Source: Planctomycetota bacterium (lineage in GTDB: Bacteria > Planctomycetota > Planctomycetia > Gemmatales > Gemmataceae). Taken from it: DNA of 45,932 nt. The position numbers and the translations under genes were made by a program. Under the pieces are notes generated by a model. That model was not told the DNA's origin. It was given only the letters and a program-made list of their open reading frames with translations, and did no database searches. The stretch spans positions 1 through 45,932 of the forward strand of contig QWOS01000005.1 of NCBI GenBank assembly GCA_003669555.1. The letters run 5' to 3'. Of the stretch, positions 34,542 to 44,082 are shown piece by piece; positions within the stretch are counted from its first letter, which is position 1, and each line of letters starts with the position of its first letter.

Positions 34542-37457
34542 ATGCTAGGTAGAAAACTGCTGGTATCGTGTGCTCTCGCTTGCTCCGGCTTGACAGTCCA
34601 TGCCCAAAAAGCCGACGGAGATCTGGCCACTCGCGCGGAGGCCCAAAAAGCCTCCAAGGCGCAGGTCGATCAGGTGGCCCGCCGCATGGAGACCGTCATC
34701 CGCGCCTTGCGTTACCAGGGCCTTCAGGGGCTGGAAGAGCACGCTTTGCTGGAAGATGCCTCCAAAGTTCTGGCCGGCCTCAGCCAAAAAGAGATGACCG
34801 AGGTGGTGGATCGACTGCGACGGGCCAGCGCCACGCCTGCGGGATCTGCCGCCGAAGTGGCCAAGGCGCACGCCCAGCATCAGGTGATCCTTTCCCGTCT
34901 CCTGGAGGTGGCACTCCGGCGGCAGGCCTTGCGCACGCTGGCCGAGGCTGCGGCCCGGGCCCGTAAATCGGGAATGGCCCAGGAAAGGCTCCAGGAAAGG
35001 ATGGCCGGCGAAATCGCCGGTGCAACAGCCCCAAAGCCTGACGAGCTCAAACTGCTCCAGGCCCGTCAGGCCCGCCTGATCGACAGCCAGCGCGACTTGG
35101 CCACCGAGGTTGGCATGCTGCTGCGCCAAGCCACAGCCCTGGAGGGCAAACTCGATCCCAAACACACACTCATGCTGCAAAAAGGACTGGCCGAGGCCAA
35201 AAAGGATGGCCTGGTGGAACGGCTGGGCCGCATCCAGCTAATGGTCACCAAAGGTGATCTGCTAAATGATCGCAAGGCCAACCTGCGCCCCCCGATGGAA
35301 GAGTCGCGATTGGCCGTCCAGACACTTTTCACCATGGCCCGGAGCTGGCGCGAGGAGGACCCCGAGGAACTGGCCCTGCGTCAGTTGCGTGACGGGATCG
35401 TCCGCGCCGAAGAGAACCTTGCAGAAGCCCGTCAGGCACCGGTGAACGAGGCAAAAACCGAGGCTCCCCGCCGGGAGGATGCCGAGCAGGAAGCCAGCCT
35501 GCAGCAGGAGGCCAATGATTTGGCCAACCGTGCCAGGGATATCCAGAAAGGTGCTCAACCCGCCGAGGCTCCTTTGCGGGAGGCCGCAACTCAACTGCGC
35601 GCCGCCCTGGAGGAGAATCTGGTCGGCAAACCGGTCCAGGCCGACCCCCTGGAGGCCCGCGCCCAGCAGGAACTGGCCAAGGCCCGCGAGAAAATAGAAG
35701 AGGCCCTGCGCAAAAAACAGGAGGAGCGTGCTGCCAAAAGGCAAGAGGAGCACAAGACAAAACTGGATAACCTCATTCGCAAGCAGGAGGAGCTGAACCG
35801 CGAAACCGAGGCCACCGCGAAAAAACCGGATGCCAAGCCCGAGGAAATCGCCAAGGAAGCCGTCAAGCAGGCTGAACTGGCGCGGGAGGCCGCCAAACTG
35901 GCGGCGGAGGCCCCTGATCGTGCCGAGGGTGAAGCCTTGGCCGAAGCAGCAACCCAACAGGCGGAAGCCACCAGGGACCTGGCCGATAAGGAAACCCCCA
36001 GGGACAATGCCAAAGAAGCGATTCCCGAACAGAAGGAAGCCCTGGCCCAGTTGAAGGTGGCCCAGAAAAAGCTTGCGGAACTCGCCGGCAAAAACAATGA
36101 GGCTCGCGCGGCCCAGGCCAGACACGAGAAAGTTGCCGACAAACTGGAAGATGCCGCGAAAAAGCAGGAGGCCATCGCCAGGAAAGCCAGAGACGAGGCA
36201 GAGAAAGGCGCTCTGAAAGACGCCCCCGCCGCCGAATTGGCTATGGCCCAGGACCTGGTGAAAAACCAGGTGGAAGAAGCGGTTCGGGAAGCCGGAGCCG
36301 ACAAAGCCCTGGAGGGTGCCGCCGCCGAAGCCAGGGAAGCTGTGGCCGAGCAGAAGGCCAGTAGCGCCGAACTGCGCACCAACCAGCCTGCCGAGGCCGC
36401 CAAGGATGCCCGTGATGCCGCCGATGCCCTCGCAGAAGCCGCCCGTCAGGCCCGGGAACTGGCTCGCAAGGATGCCAGTGATCGGGCTTTGGCCGAAGCA
36501 ATGCGGGAAGAAGGGCTGGAAGGTGTCCCTCAGGCAGCCAAACGATTGGAACAGGCTTTGGAGGATGCCAAGGCAGCCCGTGACGAAGCCCGCAAAGCTA
36601 CGGCCAAGCTGGAAGACAAACCCACCGCCAACCTGGCCCGGGAACAGGCCCGTCTGGCCCAGGACCTCGATGCGAAACCGGAAACCAGGCCCGCTGCCGA
36701 AGCAGCCAAGGCTGCCGCCGCCGAATTGAAGCAGGGGGATCTGGCCGGGGCGATGGAGGCCCAGCAGGCCGCCCTGGAAAAATTACAACCCGGCGAGGGC
36801 GAAAAAACCCCGGCACAGAAAGCCGGCGCGGCAACCCAGCAGAAATTGCTCGAAGCCACCCAGGCCTTGGCCAAGTCGGCCGAAGCTGCCGCGATGGCTG
36901 AAACCGGTTCCCAACAGGCCGAAGGCCTGCTTCCCGAGGCACTGCTTCCCGGTCTGGAAAAAGCGGAAAAGGCACTGAAGGCTGGCCGTAAGGCGGCTAC
37001 CCAGGGCGACGCTCCCGAAGCGGCCCGCCAGCAGGAAGCCGCCGTCAAAGGCCTGGAACAAACACTCGGACAACTGGAGCTGCTGGCCCAGGCCATGGAG
37101 GCAACCCGGCCCGACCTTGACCTGCCTGATGGTCTGGCTTTGGCTGACCCAATGGGTAGCGAGCCGATGCCGGGTGCCGACCCCAAAGCTCCTCCCACAC
37201 CGATGCCTCCCAAGGACAAACCCGGCACTCCCGGTCTGATTGCCCAGCAGGTTGGCAAGGAAGGCACCCCGGCCCAGTTGCGTGACCCGGCAGGAGTCGG
37301 TCGTTTCTTGCGCCTGCCTGCCCGCGAGCGGGAGGCTTTGCTACTGGCCTGGACCGAGGGGCTTCCCCCCGCCCATGCCGCCCTGGTGCAACGCTATTTC
37401 CGCGATCTGGCCCGCAATGCGCCAGCCACGGACAAACCCGGGAACCCCAAGCCATGA
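34542..37457 (+). CDS. Large exported Ala/Glu/Lys-rich coiled-coil protein
   Basis: 971 residues. A signal peptide (about 1-22, KLLVSCALACSGLTVHA) is followed by almost uninterrupted charged alpha-helix: Ala, Glu, Lys, Gln, Arg and Asp dominate from 25 to about 880, with many EA-rich heptad-like units such as AKKQEAIARKARDEAEKG. Only a few stretches (about 80-140; 880-930, Pro/Met/Asp-rich) break it. Nothing suggests catalysis. The C-terminal 60 residues form a compact end with FLRLPAREREALLLAWTEGLP and HAALVQRYFRDLARN. A periplasmic scaffold, ruler or tether for the membrane vWA proteins is inferred from context. GGGGAG lies 8 bases before the ATG. Its stop overlaps the next start (ATGA), showing tight coupling. 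Low complexity makes homology search unreliable. Confidence 0.75.
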   Translation: MLGRKLLVSCALACSGLTVHAQKADGDLATRAEAQKASKAQVDQVARRMETVIRALRYQGLQGLEEHALLEDASKVLAGLSQKEMTEVVDRLRRASATPAGSAAEVAKAHAQHQVILSRLLEVALRRQALRTLAEAAARARKSGMAQERLQERMAGEIAGATAPKPDELKLLQARQARLIDSQRDLATEVGMLLRQATALEGKLDPKHTLMLQKGLAEAKKDGLVERLGRIQLMVTKGDLLNDRKANLRPPMEESRLAVQTLFTMARSWREEDPEELALRQLRDGIVRAEENLAEARQAPVNEAKTEAPRREDAEQEASLQQEANDLANRARDIQKGAQPAEAPLREAATQLRAALEENLVGKPVQADPLEARAQQELAKAREKIEEALRKKQEERAAKRQEEHKTKLDNLIRKQEELNRETEATAKKPDAKPEEIAKEAVKQAELAREAAKLAAEAPDRAEGEALAEAATQQAEATRDLADKETPRDNAKEAIPEQKEALAQLKVAQKKLAELAGKNNEARAAQARHEKVADKLEDAAKKQEAIARKARDEAEKGALKDAPAAELAMAQDLVKNQVEEAVREAGADKALEGAAAEAREAVAEQKASSAELRTNQPAEAAKDARDAADALAEAARQARELARKDASDRALAEAMREEGLEGVPQAAKRLEQALEDAKAARDEARKATAKLEDKPTANLAREQARLAQDLDAKPETRPAAEAAKAAAAELKQGDLAGAMEAQQAALEKLQPGEGEKTPAQKAGAATQQKLLEATQALAKSAEAAAMAETGSQQAEGLLPEALLPGLEKAEKALKAGRKAATQGDAPEAARQQEAAVKGLEQTLGQLELLAQAMEATRPDLDLPDGLALADPMGSEPMPGADPKAPPTPMPPKDKPGTPGLIAQQVGKEGTPAQLRDPAGVGRFLRLPAREREALLLAWTEGLPPAHAALVQRYFRDLARNAPATDKPGNPKP

Positions 37458-38467
37458 TCTCTTTTTTGCCTCTGCTGCTGCTCACATGCTCACAAGGGGG
37501 TACGCCCCCACCGGCAAAGCTTGATGCCGCCACGAGGGTATCTGTCGACAAGGCCCTGCTCTGGTTGGCCGGCAAGCAGGCCCCGGACGGATCCTGGAGC
37601 GATGCCGAGCATGTGCATAACACCGCCATCACCTCGTTTGCGGTGCTGGCCTTCCTTTCGGATGGCCACATGCCGGGACGCGGCAGGCACGGCGAGACGG
37701 TGCTGAAGGCTGCCCGGTTCCTGGCAGCTTCGGCCAAACCTGAAAACGGTTGCCTGGTGGGTGCCCGTGGGGCCAATGGCCGCGAAATGTACTGCCACGG
37801 CATGGCCACCCTGGCGCTTGGGCAGTTGTGGGGCACCGGCGGTCAGGAACTCGACGATCTCATCCGCCCGGTGCTTGAACGGGCGGTTTTGTTGATCCTG
37901 CAAAGCCAGAACAAGGAAGGCGGCTGGCGTTATCAACCCGTCCCCAATGATGCCGACATTTCCGTCACTGTCATGCAGGTGATGGCGCTGCGCGCCGCCC
38001 GTAATTCAGGGCTGCATGTGCCCGATCAGGCTCTCGACACCGCTATCACCTACATCAATTCGTGTCGCGACCCGAAAACGGGCGGTTATTCCTACCAGCC
38101 TCGGCAAAATGCGCCCGAATTCGCCCGCACCGCCGCCGGGATCTGTGTGTTGCACCTCTGTGGCCGGCATGCCGCTGACGAGATCCCCCAGGCTGTGAAA
38201 TATCTGGAATCAAAATTCGATTCCAACCACCATTTTTTCTACGGGCACTACTACGCCAGCCACGCCATGCATCAGGTGGGCGGCAAGGCCTGGGAAGCCT
38301 GGTATGAGCGCTTGCGTAAAAAACTGCTGCCGGCCCAGGCACCCGATGGCAGTTGGCCCAAATCCGCCCGCCTCGACAGCTCTTCTCCCGGACCTGTTTA
38401 CCAGACCGCCATCGCCGTGATCGCCCTGGCGGTACCGGAACAGTTTGTGCCCATTTACCAACGCTGA
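37454..38467 (+). CDS. Alpha/alpha-toroid protein with prenyltransferase/squalene-oxidase-like repeats
   Basis: 337 residues. A hydrophobic leader MISFLPLLLLTC ends in Cys at 16, so it may be exported, possibly a lipoprotein, though LLTC is not an ideal lipobox. The mature part has repeated helical hairpins with the QW-like motif: KQAPDGSWSD, NKEGGWRYQP, PKTGGYSYQP and QAPDGSWPK, plus YCHGMATLAL, FARTAAGICVL and YYASHAMHQVGG. This is the alpha/alpha-toroid fold of squalene-hopene cyclases and related proteins. The DxDD cyclase motif is absent, so terpene cyclisation is unlikely; a binding role at the cell surface is inferred. Last gene of the operon, overlapping the previous gene by 4 bases. 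Confidence 0.8.
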   Translation: MISFLPLLLLTCSQGGTPPPAKLDAATRVSVDKALLWLAGKQAPDGSWSDAEHVHNTAITSFAVLAFLSDGHMPGRGRHGETVLKAARFLAASAKPENGCLVGARGANGREMYCHGMATLALGQLWGTGGQELDDLIRPVLERAVLLILQSQNKEGGWRYQPVPNDADISVTVMQVMALRAARNSGLHVPDQALDTAITYINSCRDPKTGGYSYQPRQNAPEFARTAAGICVLHLCGRHAADEIPQAVKYLESKFDSNHHFFYGHYYASHAMHQVGGKAWEAWYERLRKKLLPAQAPDGSWPKSARLDSSSPGPVYQTAIAVIALAVPEQFVPIYQR

Positions 38468-38527
38468 TCCCCCCTTTTGCCTGCTTGTTTGTTTTTTATT
38501 ACCCAGACTTTCACCCGGAGTGGGACT

Positions 38528-39787
38528 ATGGCCCGTTTACACCGACGACGATTCCTGCAACTTGGCACCCTGCTGTCCCTCCCCCTTTCCCTCTACCGCG
38601 CTGCTTTCGCCGCCGACACGCCTCCCAGCGAACGGGTGCGCCTGGGCTTTATCGGCGTGGGCGCCCAGGGAAAAAGCAACCTCAAGGCGATGATGAAAAA
38701 CGCCGTGGCGGTATGCGATGTTGATAGCAACCGCCTGGCCGAGGCTGCCAACCTGGTGCTGAAGGCCAACGGCACTGAACCCGTTGCCTTCAGCGACTAC
38801 CGCCAGCTTCTCGACCGCAAGGACATCGATGCGGTGGTGGTCACCACCCCGGACCATTGGCATGCGCTCCTCACCGTGCACGCCTGCCAGGCTGGCAAGG
38901 ATGTGTACTGCGAAAAACCGCTCAGCCTCACCATTGCCGATGGCCGCGCCATGGTGAACGCCGCCCGCAAGAACAACCGGGTAGTCCAAACTGGTAGCCA
39001 GCAACGCAGCGCCAAAGAGTTCCGCACCGCCTGCGAACTGGCCCGCGGTGGCGCCATCGGTTCTGTGAAGAATATCCTGGTAGGCTTGCCAGGTGTGAAT
39101 TTCCAGCCGCCACCTGTGGCCGATAGCACACCTCCTGCACACCTCAATTACGAAATGTGGCTTGGCCCGGCGCCACTGCGCGCCTACAACGAGAAGCGCC
39201 TCCACTACCTCTTCCGCTTCTTCTGGGACTATTCGGGAGGCCAGCAGACCAACTTCGGCGCCCATCACCTCGACATCGCCCAGTGGGGACTGGGAATGGA
39301 CGAAAGCGGCCCCGTCTTCGCCGAAGCCAAGGCGCGTTTCAACAACGATGGCTGGTACGAAGTGCCCCAATGGACCGAAATCCGCTATCGCTATGCCAGC
39401 GGGGTGACCATGACCTGTGGTCAGGACCAGCCGGGCGGCACCACTTTTGAGGGCGACAAGGGTGTGATCCATGTCACCCGCGGCAAACTCACGGTGCAGA
39501 TCAATGGCGAGAAAGTGGCCACCGACAAACTCCCCGCAGTAACACTGAAGCTGCCTGTCAGCACCAACCACCACGCCAATTGGCTCGACTGCATCAAGAG
39601 CCGCTCCAAACCGATCTGTGATGTCGAGATTGGCCATCGCTCGGCAACGGTCTGCCACCTGGGCAATATCGCGGTGCGCACCGGCCAGGCAATCACCTGG
39701 GATCCTGCCACTGAGCAGATCATCAACAACCCCGAGGCGGCCAAAATGATTGGCAAAGCCTACCGGGCCCCCTGGAAGCTTGGCTGA
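38528..39787 (+). CDS. Gfo/Idh/MocA family oxidoreductase, Tat-exported
   Basis: 419 residues. Twin-arginine leader RRRFLQLGTLLSLPLSLYRA, then Rossmann motif GFIGVGAQG, AVVVTTPDHWHALLTVHACQ, the catalytic-Lys segment YCEKPLSLTIADGR and the planctomycete-type C-terminal domain with FFWDYSGGQQTNFGAHHLDI. The exported form probably binds its NAD(P) tightly before Tat transport, as in glucose-fructose oxidoreductase; that is family knowledge. GGAGTGG precedes the ATG 38528; an upstream frame start at 38477 is not needed. 60 bases after the toroid gene and probably not part of its functional unit. Confidence 0.9.
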   Translation: MARLHRRRFLQLGTLLSLPLSLYRAAFAADTPPSERVRLGFIGVGAQGKSNLKAMMKNAVAVCDVDSNRLAEAANLVLKANGTEPVAFSDYRQLLDRKDIDAVVVTTPDHWHALLTVHACQAGKDVYCEKPLSLTIADGRAMVNAARKNNRVVQTGSQQRSAKEFRTACELARGGAIGSVKNILVGLPGVNFQPPPVADSTPPAHLNYEMWLGPAPLRAYNEKRLHYLFRFFWDYSGGQQTNFGAHHLDIAQWGLGMDESGPVFAEAKARFNNDGWYEVPQWTEIRYRYASGVTMTCGQDQPGGTTFEGDKGVIHVTRGKLTVQINGEKVATDKLPAVTLKLPVSTNHHANWLDCIKSRSKPICDVEIGHRSATVCHLGNIAVRTGQAITWDPATEQIINNPEAAKMIGKAYRAPWKLG

Positions 39788-39972
39788 CAACCGGCCCCCC
39801 GGTCTACACGATGAACCCACCTGGCGTTTCACCCGTATCCCGGTGAAGTGGGACTGTGCAATCCGGGATTTGCGGGCCGAATCGGCCCAAACCGCTCGTC
39901 AGCATAATCGCCGCTGCATTGACGCCACATTTGCGCCATAATGACGGGTCTCCTTGCCTGCGGAGCTTTCTC

Positions 39973-42480
39973 ATGCTTTCACCTTCGGCCGTGCTGCTAT
40001 CCGGCGTCTTGCTATCACTCCACGCTGAACCCCCGGTGTCTTATACCCGGGATATCCGCCCCATTCTGGCTGAAAACTGCTTCTACTGCCATGGTCAGGA
40101 TGCCACCCAGCGCAAGGCCGACCTCCGGCTCGACACCCGCGCCGGTCAACGGGCCGAAGGCATTGTCACCCCGGGCAACCTGGCGGAGAGCGCTTTGGCG
40201 GAACGCATCCGCGCAGCCGATGCCACCAAGCTGATGCCGCCAGCCAAATCGAACCGCAAACTCACCGAATCCCAGAAAAAACTGCTGGAACGCTGGATCA
40301 CCGAGGGTGCGCTTTTTGAGGAACACTGGGCCTTTGTCCCCCCCAAACGGCCACCTGTTCCCGCCATCGCCGGCACGAGCCACCCTGTTGATGCCTTTCT
40401 GGATGCCCGATTGCGGGAAAAAGGCCTCGCCGCCAATCCCCTGGCAGACCGGCATGCGCTGATCCGCCGGTTGTCGCTCGACCTCACCGGTCTGCCGCCC
40501 ACCCGGGATGAGGTGACAGCTTTTGTCAACGATCCAGCCCTTAACGCCTACGAAAAACAGGTCGACCGCCTGATGGCCAGCGGCCACTACGGCGAACGCC
40601 TGGCCCTGCCCTGGCTTGATGCTGCCCGCTATGCCGACAGCAACGGCTTCCAGCAGGATGGCGACACCTTCCAGTGGGTCTGGCGCGATTGGGTGGTCAA
40701 GGCCCTGAATGACAACATGCCATTCGACCGCTTCACCATCGAGCAGATTGCCGGCGACCTGTTGCCAGGGGCTACGCCTGAACAGAAGGTGGCCACCGGC
40801 TTCAACCGGAATCATCTGGTCAATGGCGAGGGTGGCGCCATCCCTGACGAGCAGCGTCATGTGATCTATTTCGACCGTATCGATGTCACCGCCACCAACT
40901 GGCTGGGGCTGACCATGGCTTGTGCCCAGTGCCATGACCACAAGTACGACCCGATCACCCAACGCGATTACTACAGCCTGATGGCTGGCTTCAATCAGCT
41001 TTCCGAATCGGGACTGGCTGGCAATCAGTCATCGAAAACCCGGGTCTCCCCGCCGTTCCTGGAGTATCCGCTGCCCGGCCAGCGGGAAAATCTTGCCAGG
41101 CTGGAAAAAGCGGTCACGGAACTGAACACCCAAATGGATCGCCAAAGGGCTGATTGGGAAAAGCAGGTCGCCGCCGATGAAAAGTTTTCTGACAAAGCCC
41201 TGCGGGACAAGGTATTGGCCAAGGCCAGCGACAAGCCCCTGGACCAGACCGCCAAAGACAAACAGAAAAACGAGGAGAAGCGCCGCACCGACCGTGACAA
41301 GGCCATCCGGGATCATTTTGAGCAGAAGGTAGCGGCTGACTTGGTGGCCAGGATCAAGGCTGCCCGGGACAAGGTGGCGGTCTTCCGCAATGACGAATTA
41401 CCCAAAGTGATGGTGATGGCGGATGACAAGCCGCGCGACACCTTTCTTCTCAACCGGGGCGAATACCTCAAGCCTGGAGCCAAGGTTGATTTTGCCACCC
41501 CGGGTTTCTTGCCCATGCCAGCCGCTGGTGCCCCCAAAAACCGTCTTGGGTTCGCCCGTTGGCTGGTGGCAGCCCAAAACCCCCTCACCGCCCGGGTGGC
41601 GGTCAATCGCATGTGGCAAAACCTGTTTGGCGCGGGGCTGGTACGGACCCCCGAAGATTTCGGTGCCCAGGGTGAGCAGCCCACCCATCCGGAGCTACTC
41701 GACTGGCTGGCTGTGGAATTCCGCGAATCGGGCTGGGACATGAAGAAAATGAACCGTCTCCTGGTCACTAGCGCCGCCTACAAGAGATCGGCCAGGGTCA
41801 CCCCGGAGCAAATCAGGCTCGACCCGGACAACCGCCTGCTGGCTCGTTTCCCCCGTGTGCGTCTGCCGGCAATGGTGCTGCGGGATGTAGCCCTGGCCAC
41901 CAGCGGGCTGCTGGACAGGCGCGTGGGTGGCAAGCCGGTTTATCCGTACCAGCCGGCTGGCATTTGGGAAACCCTGGCCATCACCAAGGAACGCGATTTC
42001 ACCTACCCTGCCTCCACTGGCACGGACCTCTACCGTCGCAGCCTGTACACCTTCTGGCGACGCACCGTCGGCCCCGCCAACATGTTCGATGCCTCCACCC
42101 GGCAGGCCTGCCGGGTGGGTGCCGGGCAGACCAACACCCCGCTTCACGCCCTCACCACCCTCAACGATACCACCTGGAATGAGGCAGCCCGGGTTCTGGC
42201 GGCCCGCCTCATTCGCGAAATGCCAGAGGATACCGCCCGTTTGAACCGCCTATACGAGCTGGTGCTGGCCCGCCAACCATCGCCTGCGGAGCGGATGACA
42301 CTTACACGCATACTCCAGCGTCAACGCGGGGCCTTTGCGGCCGACAGGGCTGGGGCGGCTCAGGTGACCGCGGCTGGAACGGCCCCTGTCGAGATGAAGC
42401 AAGACCCCGTCGAGCTGGCGGCCTGGACCCAGATGTGCCTGGCCACCTACAACCTCGACGAAGCCCTCACCAGAGAGTAA
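39973..42480 (+). CDS. PSCyt1 - DUF1549 - DUF1553 protein
   Basis: 835 residues with signal peptide (MLSPSAVLLSGVLLSLHA). PSCyt1 has CFYCHG as heme motif and MPP as distal ligand region. DUF1549 follows (DAFLDARLREKGLAANPLAD; GERLALPWLDAARYADSNGF) including CAQCHDHKYDP. Then a coiled Lys/Glu-rich linker (about 370-450, LEKAVTELNTQMDRQR) replaces the LamG domain seen in its paralogue at 17.6 kb. DUF1553 ends it (NRLGFARWLVAAQNPLTA; NRMWQNLFGAGLVRTPEDFG). Start ATG 39973 lies behind GGAG. 11 bases before its DUF1501 partner. Likely outer-surface or periplasmic glycan processing, by family context. Confidence 0.92.
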   Translation: MLSPSAVLLSGVLLSLHAEPPVSYTRDIRPILAENCFYCHGQDATQRKADLRLDTRAGQRAEGIVTPGNLAESALAERIRAADATKLMPPAKSNRKLTESQKKLLERWITEGALFEEHWAFVPPKRPPVPAIAGTSHPVDAFLDARLREKGLAANPLADRHALIRRLSLDLTGLPPTRDEVTAFVNDPALNAYEKQVDRLMASGHYGERLALPWLDAARYADSNGFQQDGDTFQWVWRDWVVKALNDNMPFDRFTIEQIAGDLLPGATPEQKVATGFNRNHLVNGEGGAIPDEQRHVIYFDRIDVTATNWLGLTMACAQCHDHKYDPITQRDYYSLMAGFNQLSESGLAGNQSSKTRVSPPFLEYPLPGQRENLARLEKAVTELNTQMDRQRADWEKQVAADEKFSDKALRDKVLAKASDKPLDQTAKDKQKNEEKRRTDRDKAIRDHFEQKVAADLVARIKAARDKVAVFRNDELPKVMVMADDKPRDTFLLNRGEYLKPGAKVDFATPGFLPMPAAGAPKNRLGFARWLVAAQNPLTARVAVNRMWQNLFGAGLVRTPEDFGAQGEQPTHPELLDWLAVEFRESGWDMKKMNRLLVTSAAYKRSARVTPEQIRLDPDNRLLARFPRVRLPAMVLRDVALATSGLLDRRVGGKPVYPYQPAGIWETLAITKERDFTYPASTGTDLYRRSLYTFWRRTVGPANMFDASTRQACRVGAGQTNTPLHALTTLNDTTWNEAARVLAARLIREMPEDTARLNRLYELVLARQPSPAERMTLTRILQRQRGAFAADRAGAAQVTAAGTAPVEMKQDPVELAAWTQMCLATYNLDEALTRE

Positions 42481-42491
42481 GAGCATCCACC

Positions 42492-43943
42492 ATGAACGAA
42501 CTGTTCAGCGATCATGCAAGACTGGCCACACGCCGCGACTTCCTTGGGGCCAGCGCCACCGGTTTGGGTACCGCCGCACTGGCTTCGCTACTGGGTCGGC
42601 AGGCACAGGGAGCGCCGGCTGGTGTGCCTGGCGCGGGTGGCTACCCCCATTTCGCCCCCCGGGCCAAACGGGTGGTCTACCTGTGGCAGGGCGGCGCCCC
42701 TTCGCATGCCGACCTGTTCGATCCCAAACCAGTGATGGAAAAAATGGCCGGCCAGGAGCTGCCCGAAAGCGTCCGCGGCCAAACCCGCCTGTCCACCATG
42801 ACCGCTGGCTACAAGAAACACCCTATTGTGCCGGCCATCAAGCCGTTCAGGAAATATGGCAAATCCGGTCTCGAAATCTCAAGCATGCTGCCCCACATTG
42901 GCTCTATCGCCGATGACATCACTCTCGTTCGTTCCATGAACACCGAGGCGGTCAACCACGCCCCGGGCGTCACCTTCTTCCTCACCGGCGCCCAGGTGCC
43001 CGGCAGACCCAGCCTGGGCGCGTGGCTCACTTACGGCCTCGGCTGCGAAACCGATAATCTGCCAGCCTTCGTGGTCATGACCAGTTCCGATAAGGGCAGA
43101 ACCTGCGGTCAGCTCTTTTTTGACTACTATTGGGGCAATGGCTTCCTGCCCACCCGGTTCCAGGGTGTGCGTTTCCGTGGGGCGGGTGATCCCGTTCCCT
43201 ACCTCAACAATCCCGGCGGTGTTGGACGCAATTCGCGGCAAAGCCTGCTGGAGGGTATTGCCGAACTGAACCGGGCCCATCTGGCCGAGTATGGCGACCC
43301 GGAGATCGATACACGCATCTCCCAGTACGAGATGGCTTTTCGCATGCAGACAAGCGTGCCTGGCCTGCTCGATTTCTCCAACGAGCCCAAACACATCCTC
43401 GATATGTATGGCCCGCAGGTCCGCGAGCCTGGCAGTTTTGCCCGTCATTGTCTCATCGCCCGCCGCCTGCTGGAGGGTGGCACCCGTTATGTGCAACTGA
43501 TGCACTCCGGGTGGGATCAGCACTCGAACCTGTTCACTCAGCTCGAAAACCAATGCATCGACACCGACCAGCCCTCCGCGGCGCTGGTGAAGGACCTGAA
43601 GCAGCGGGGGTTGCTCGATGACACCCTGGTGGTCTGGGGCGGCGAGTTTGGGCGTACCCCTTTCGGCCAGGGCCCCGAGGGCAAGCCCAACGGCCGCGAC
43701 CATTTCGGCCATGCCTTCAGCCTCTGGATGGCTGGTGGCGGGGTGAAGGCAGGCCATGTCCATGGCGCCACCGACGATTTCGCCTGGAACATCACCCGCG
43801 ACAGCGTCCATGTCCACGATCACCAGGCCACCATCCTGCACCTGTGCGGCATCGACCACGAGCGGATGACCTTCCGTTACCAGGGCCGCCAGTTCCGCCT
43901 CACCGATGTCCATGGCAAGGTCGTCCAGGGAATTCTGGCCTGA
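42492..43943 (+). CDS. DUF1501 family protein, Tat-exported
   Basis: 483 residues. Tat leader TRRDFLGASATGLGTAALAS, then GGAPSHADLFDPKP, RSMNTEAVNHAPGVTFF, DTLVVWGGEFGRTPF and GRDHFGHAFSLWMAGGG, which together give the sulfatase/alkaline-phosphatase-like metal site. The end reads LTDVHGKVVQGILA, clearly paralogous to the end of the 16.2 kb gene. Starts 11 bases after the PSCyt/DUF1549/DUF1553 gene; CATCCACC just before the ATG has no strong Shine-Dalgarno sequence, so coupling to the upstream gene is likely. Confidence 0.92.
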   Translation: MNELFSDHARLATRRDFLGASATGLGTAALASLLGRQAQGAPAGVPGAGGYPHFAPRAKRVVYLWQGGAPSHADLFDPKPVMEKMAGQELPESVRGQTRLSTMTAGYKKHPIVPAIKPFRKYGKSGLEISSMLPHIGSIADDITLVRSMNTEAVNHAPGVTFFLTGAQVPGRPSLGAWLTYGLGCETDNLPAFVVMTSSDKGRTCGQLFFDYYWGNGFLPTRFQGVRFRGAGDPVPYLNNPGGVGRNSRQSLLEGIAELNRAHLAEYGDPEIDTRISQYEMAFRMQTSVPGLLDFSNEPKHILDMYGPQVREPGSFARHCLIARRLLEGGTRYVQLMHSGWDQHSNLFTQLENQCIDTDQPSAALVKDLKQRGLLDDTLVVWGGEFGRTPFGQGPEGKPNGRDHFGHAFSLWMAGGGVKAGHVHGATDDFAWNITRDSVHVHDHQATILHLCGIDHERMTFRYQGRQFRLTDVHGKVVQGILA

Positions 43944-44082
43944 ATGGTTTGACACAGAGTGGCCAGCGCTTTTTCCCGGACCATCCCATGGCCTGGCTTC
44001 GGGGTCGCGCAAAAAATAACGATCAAGCCCACAAGCAGGAAAAAACTTTTGGCTTAACTTCTGGGAATTCTGGAATGTCCGA

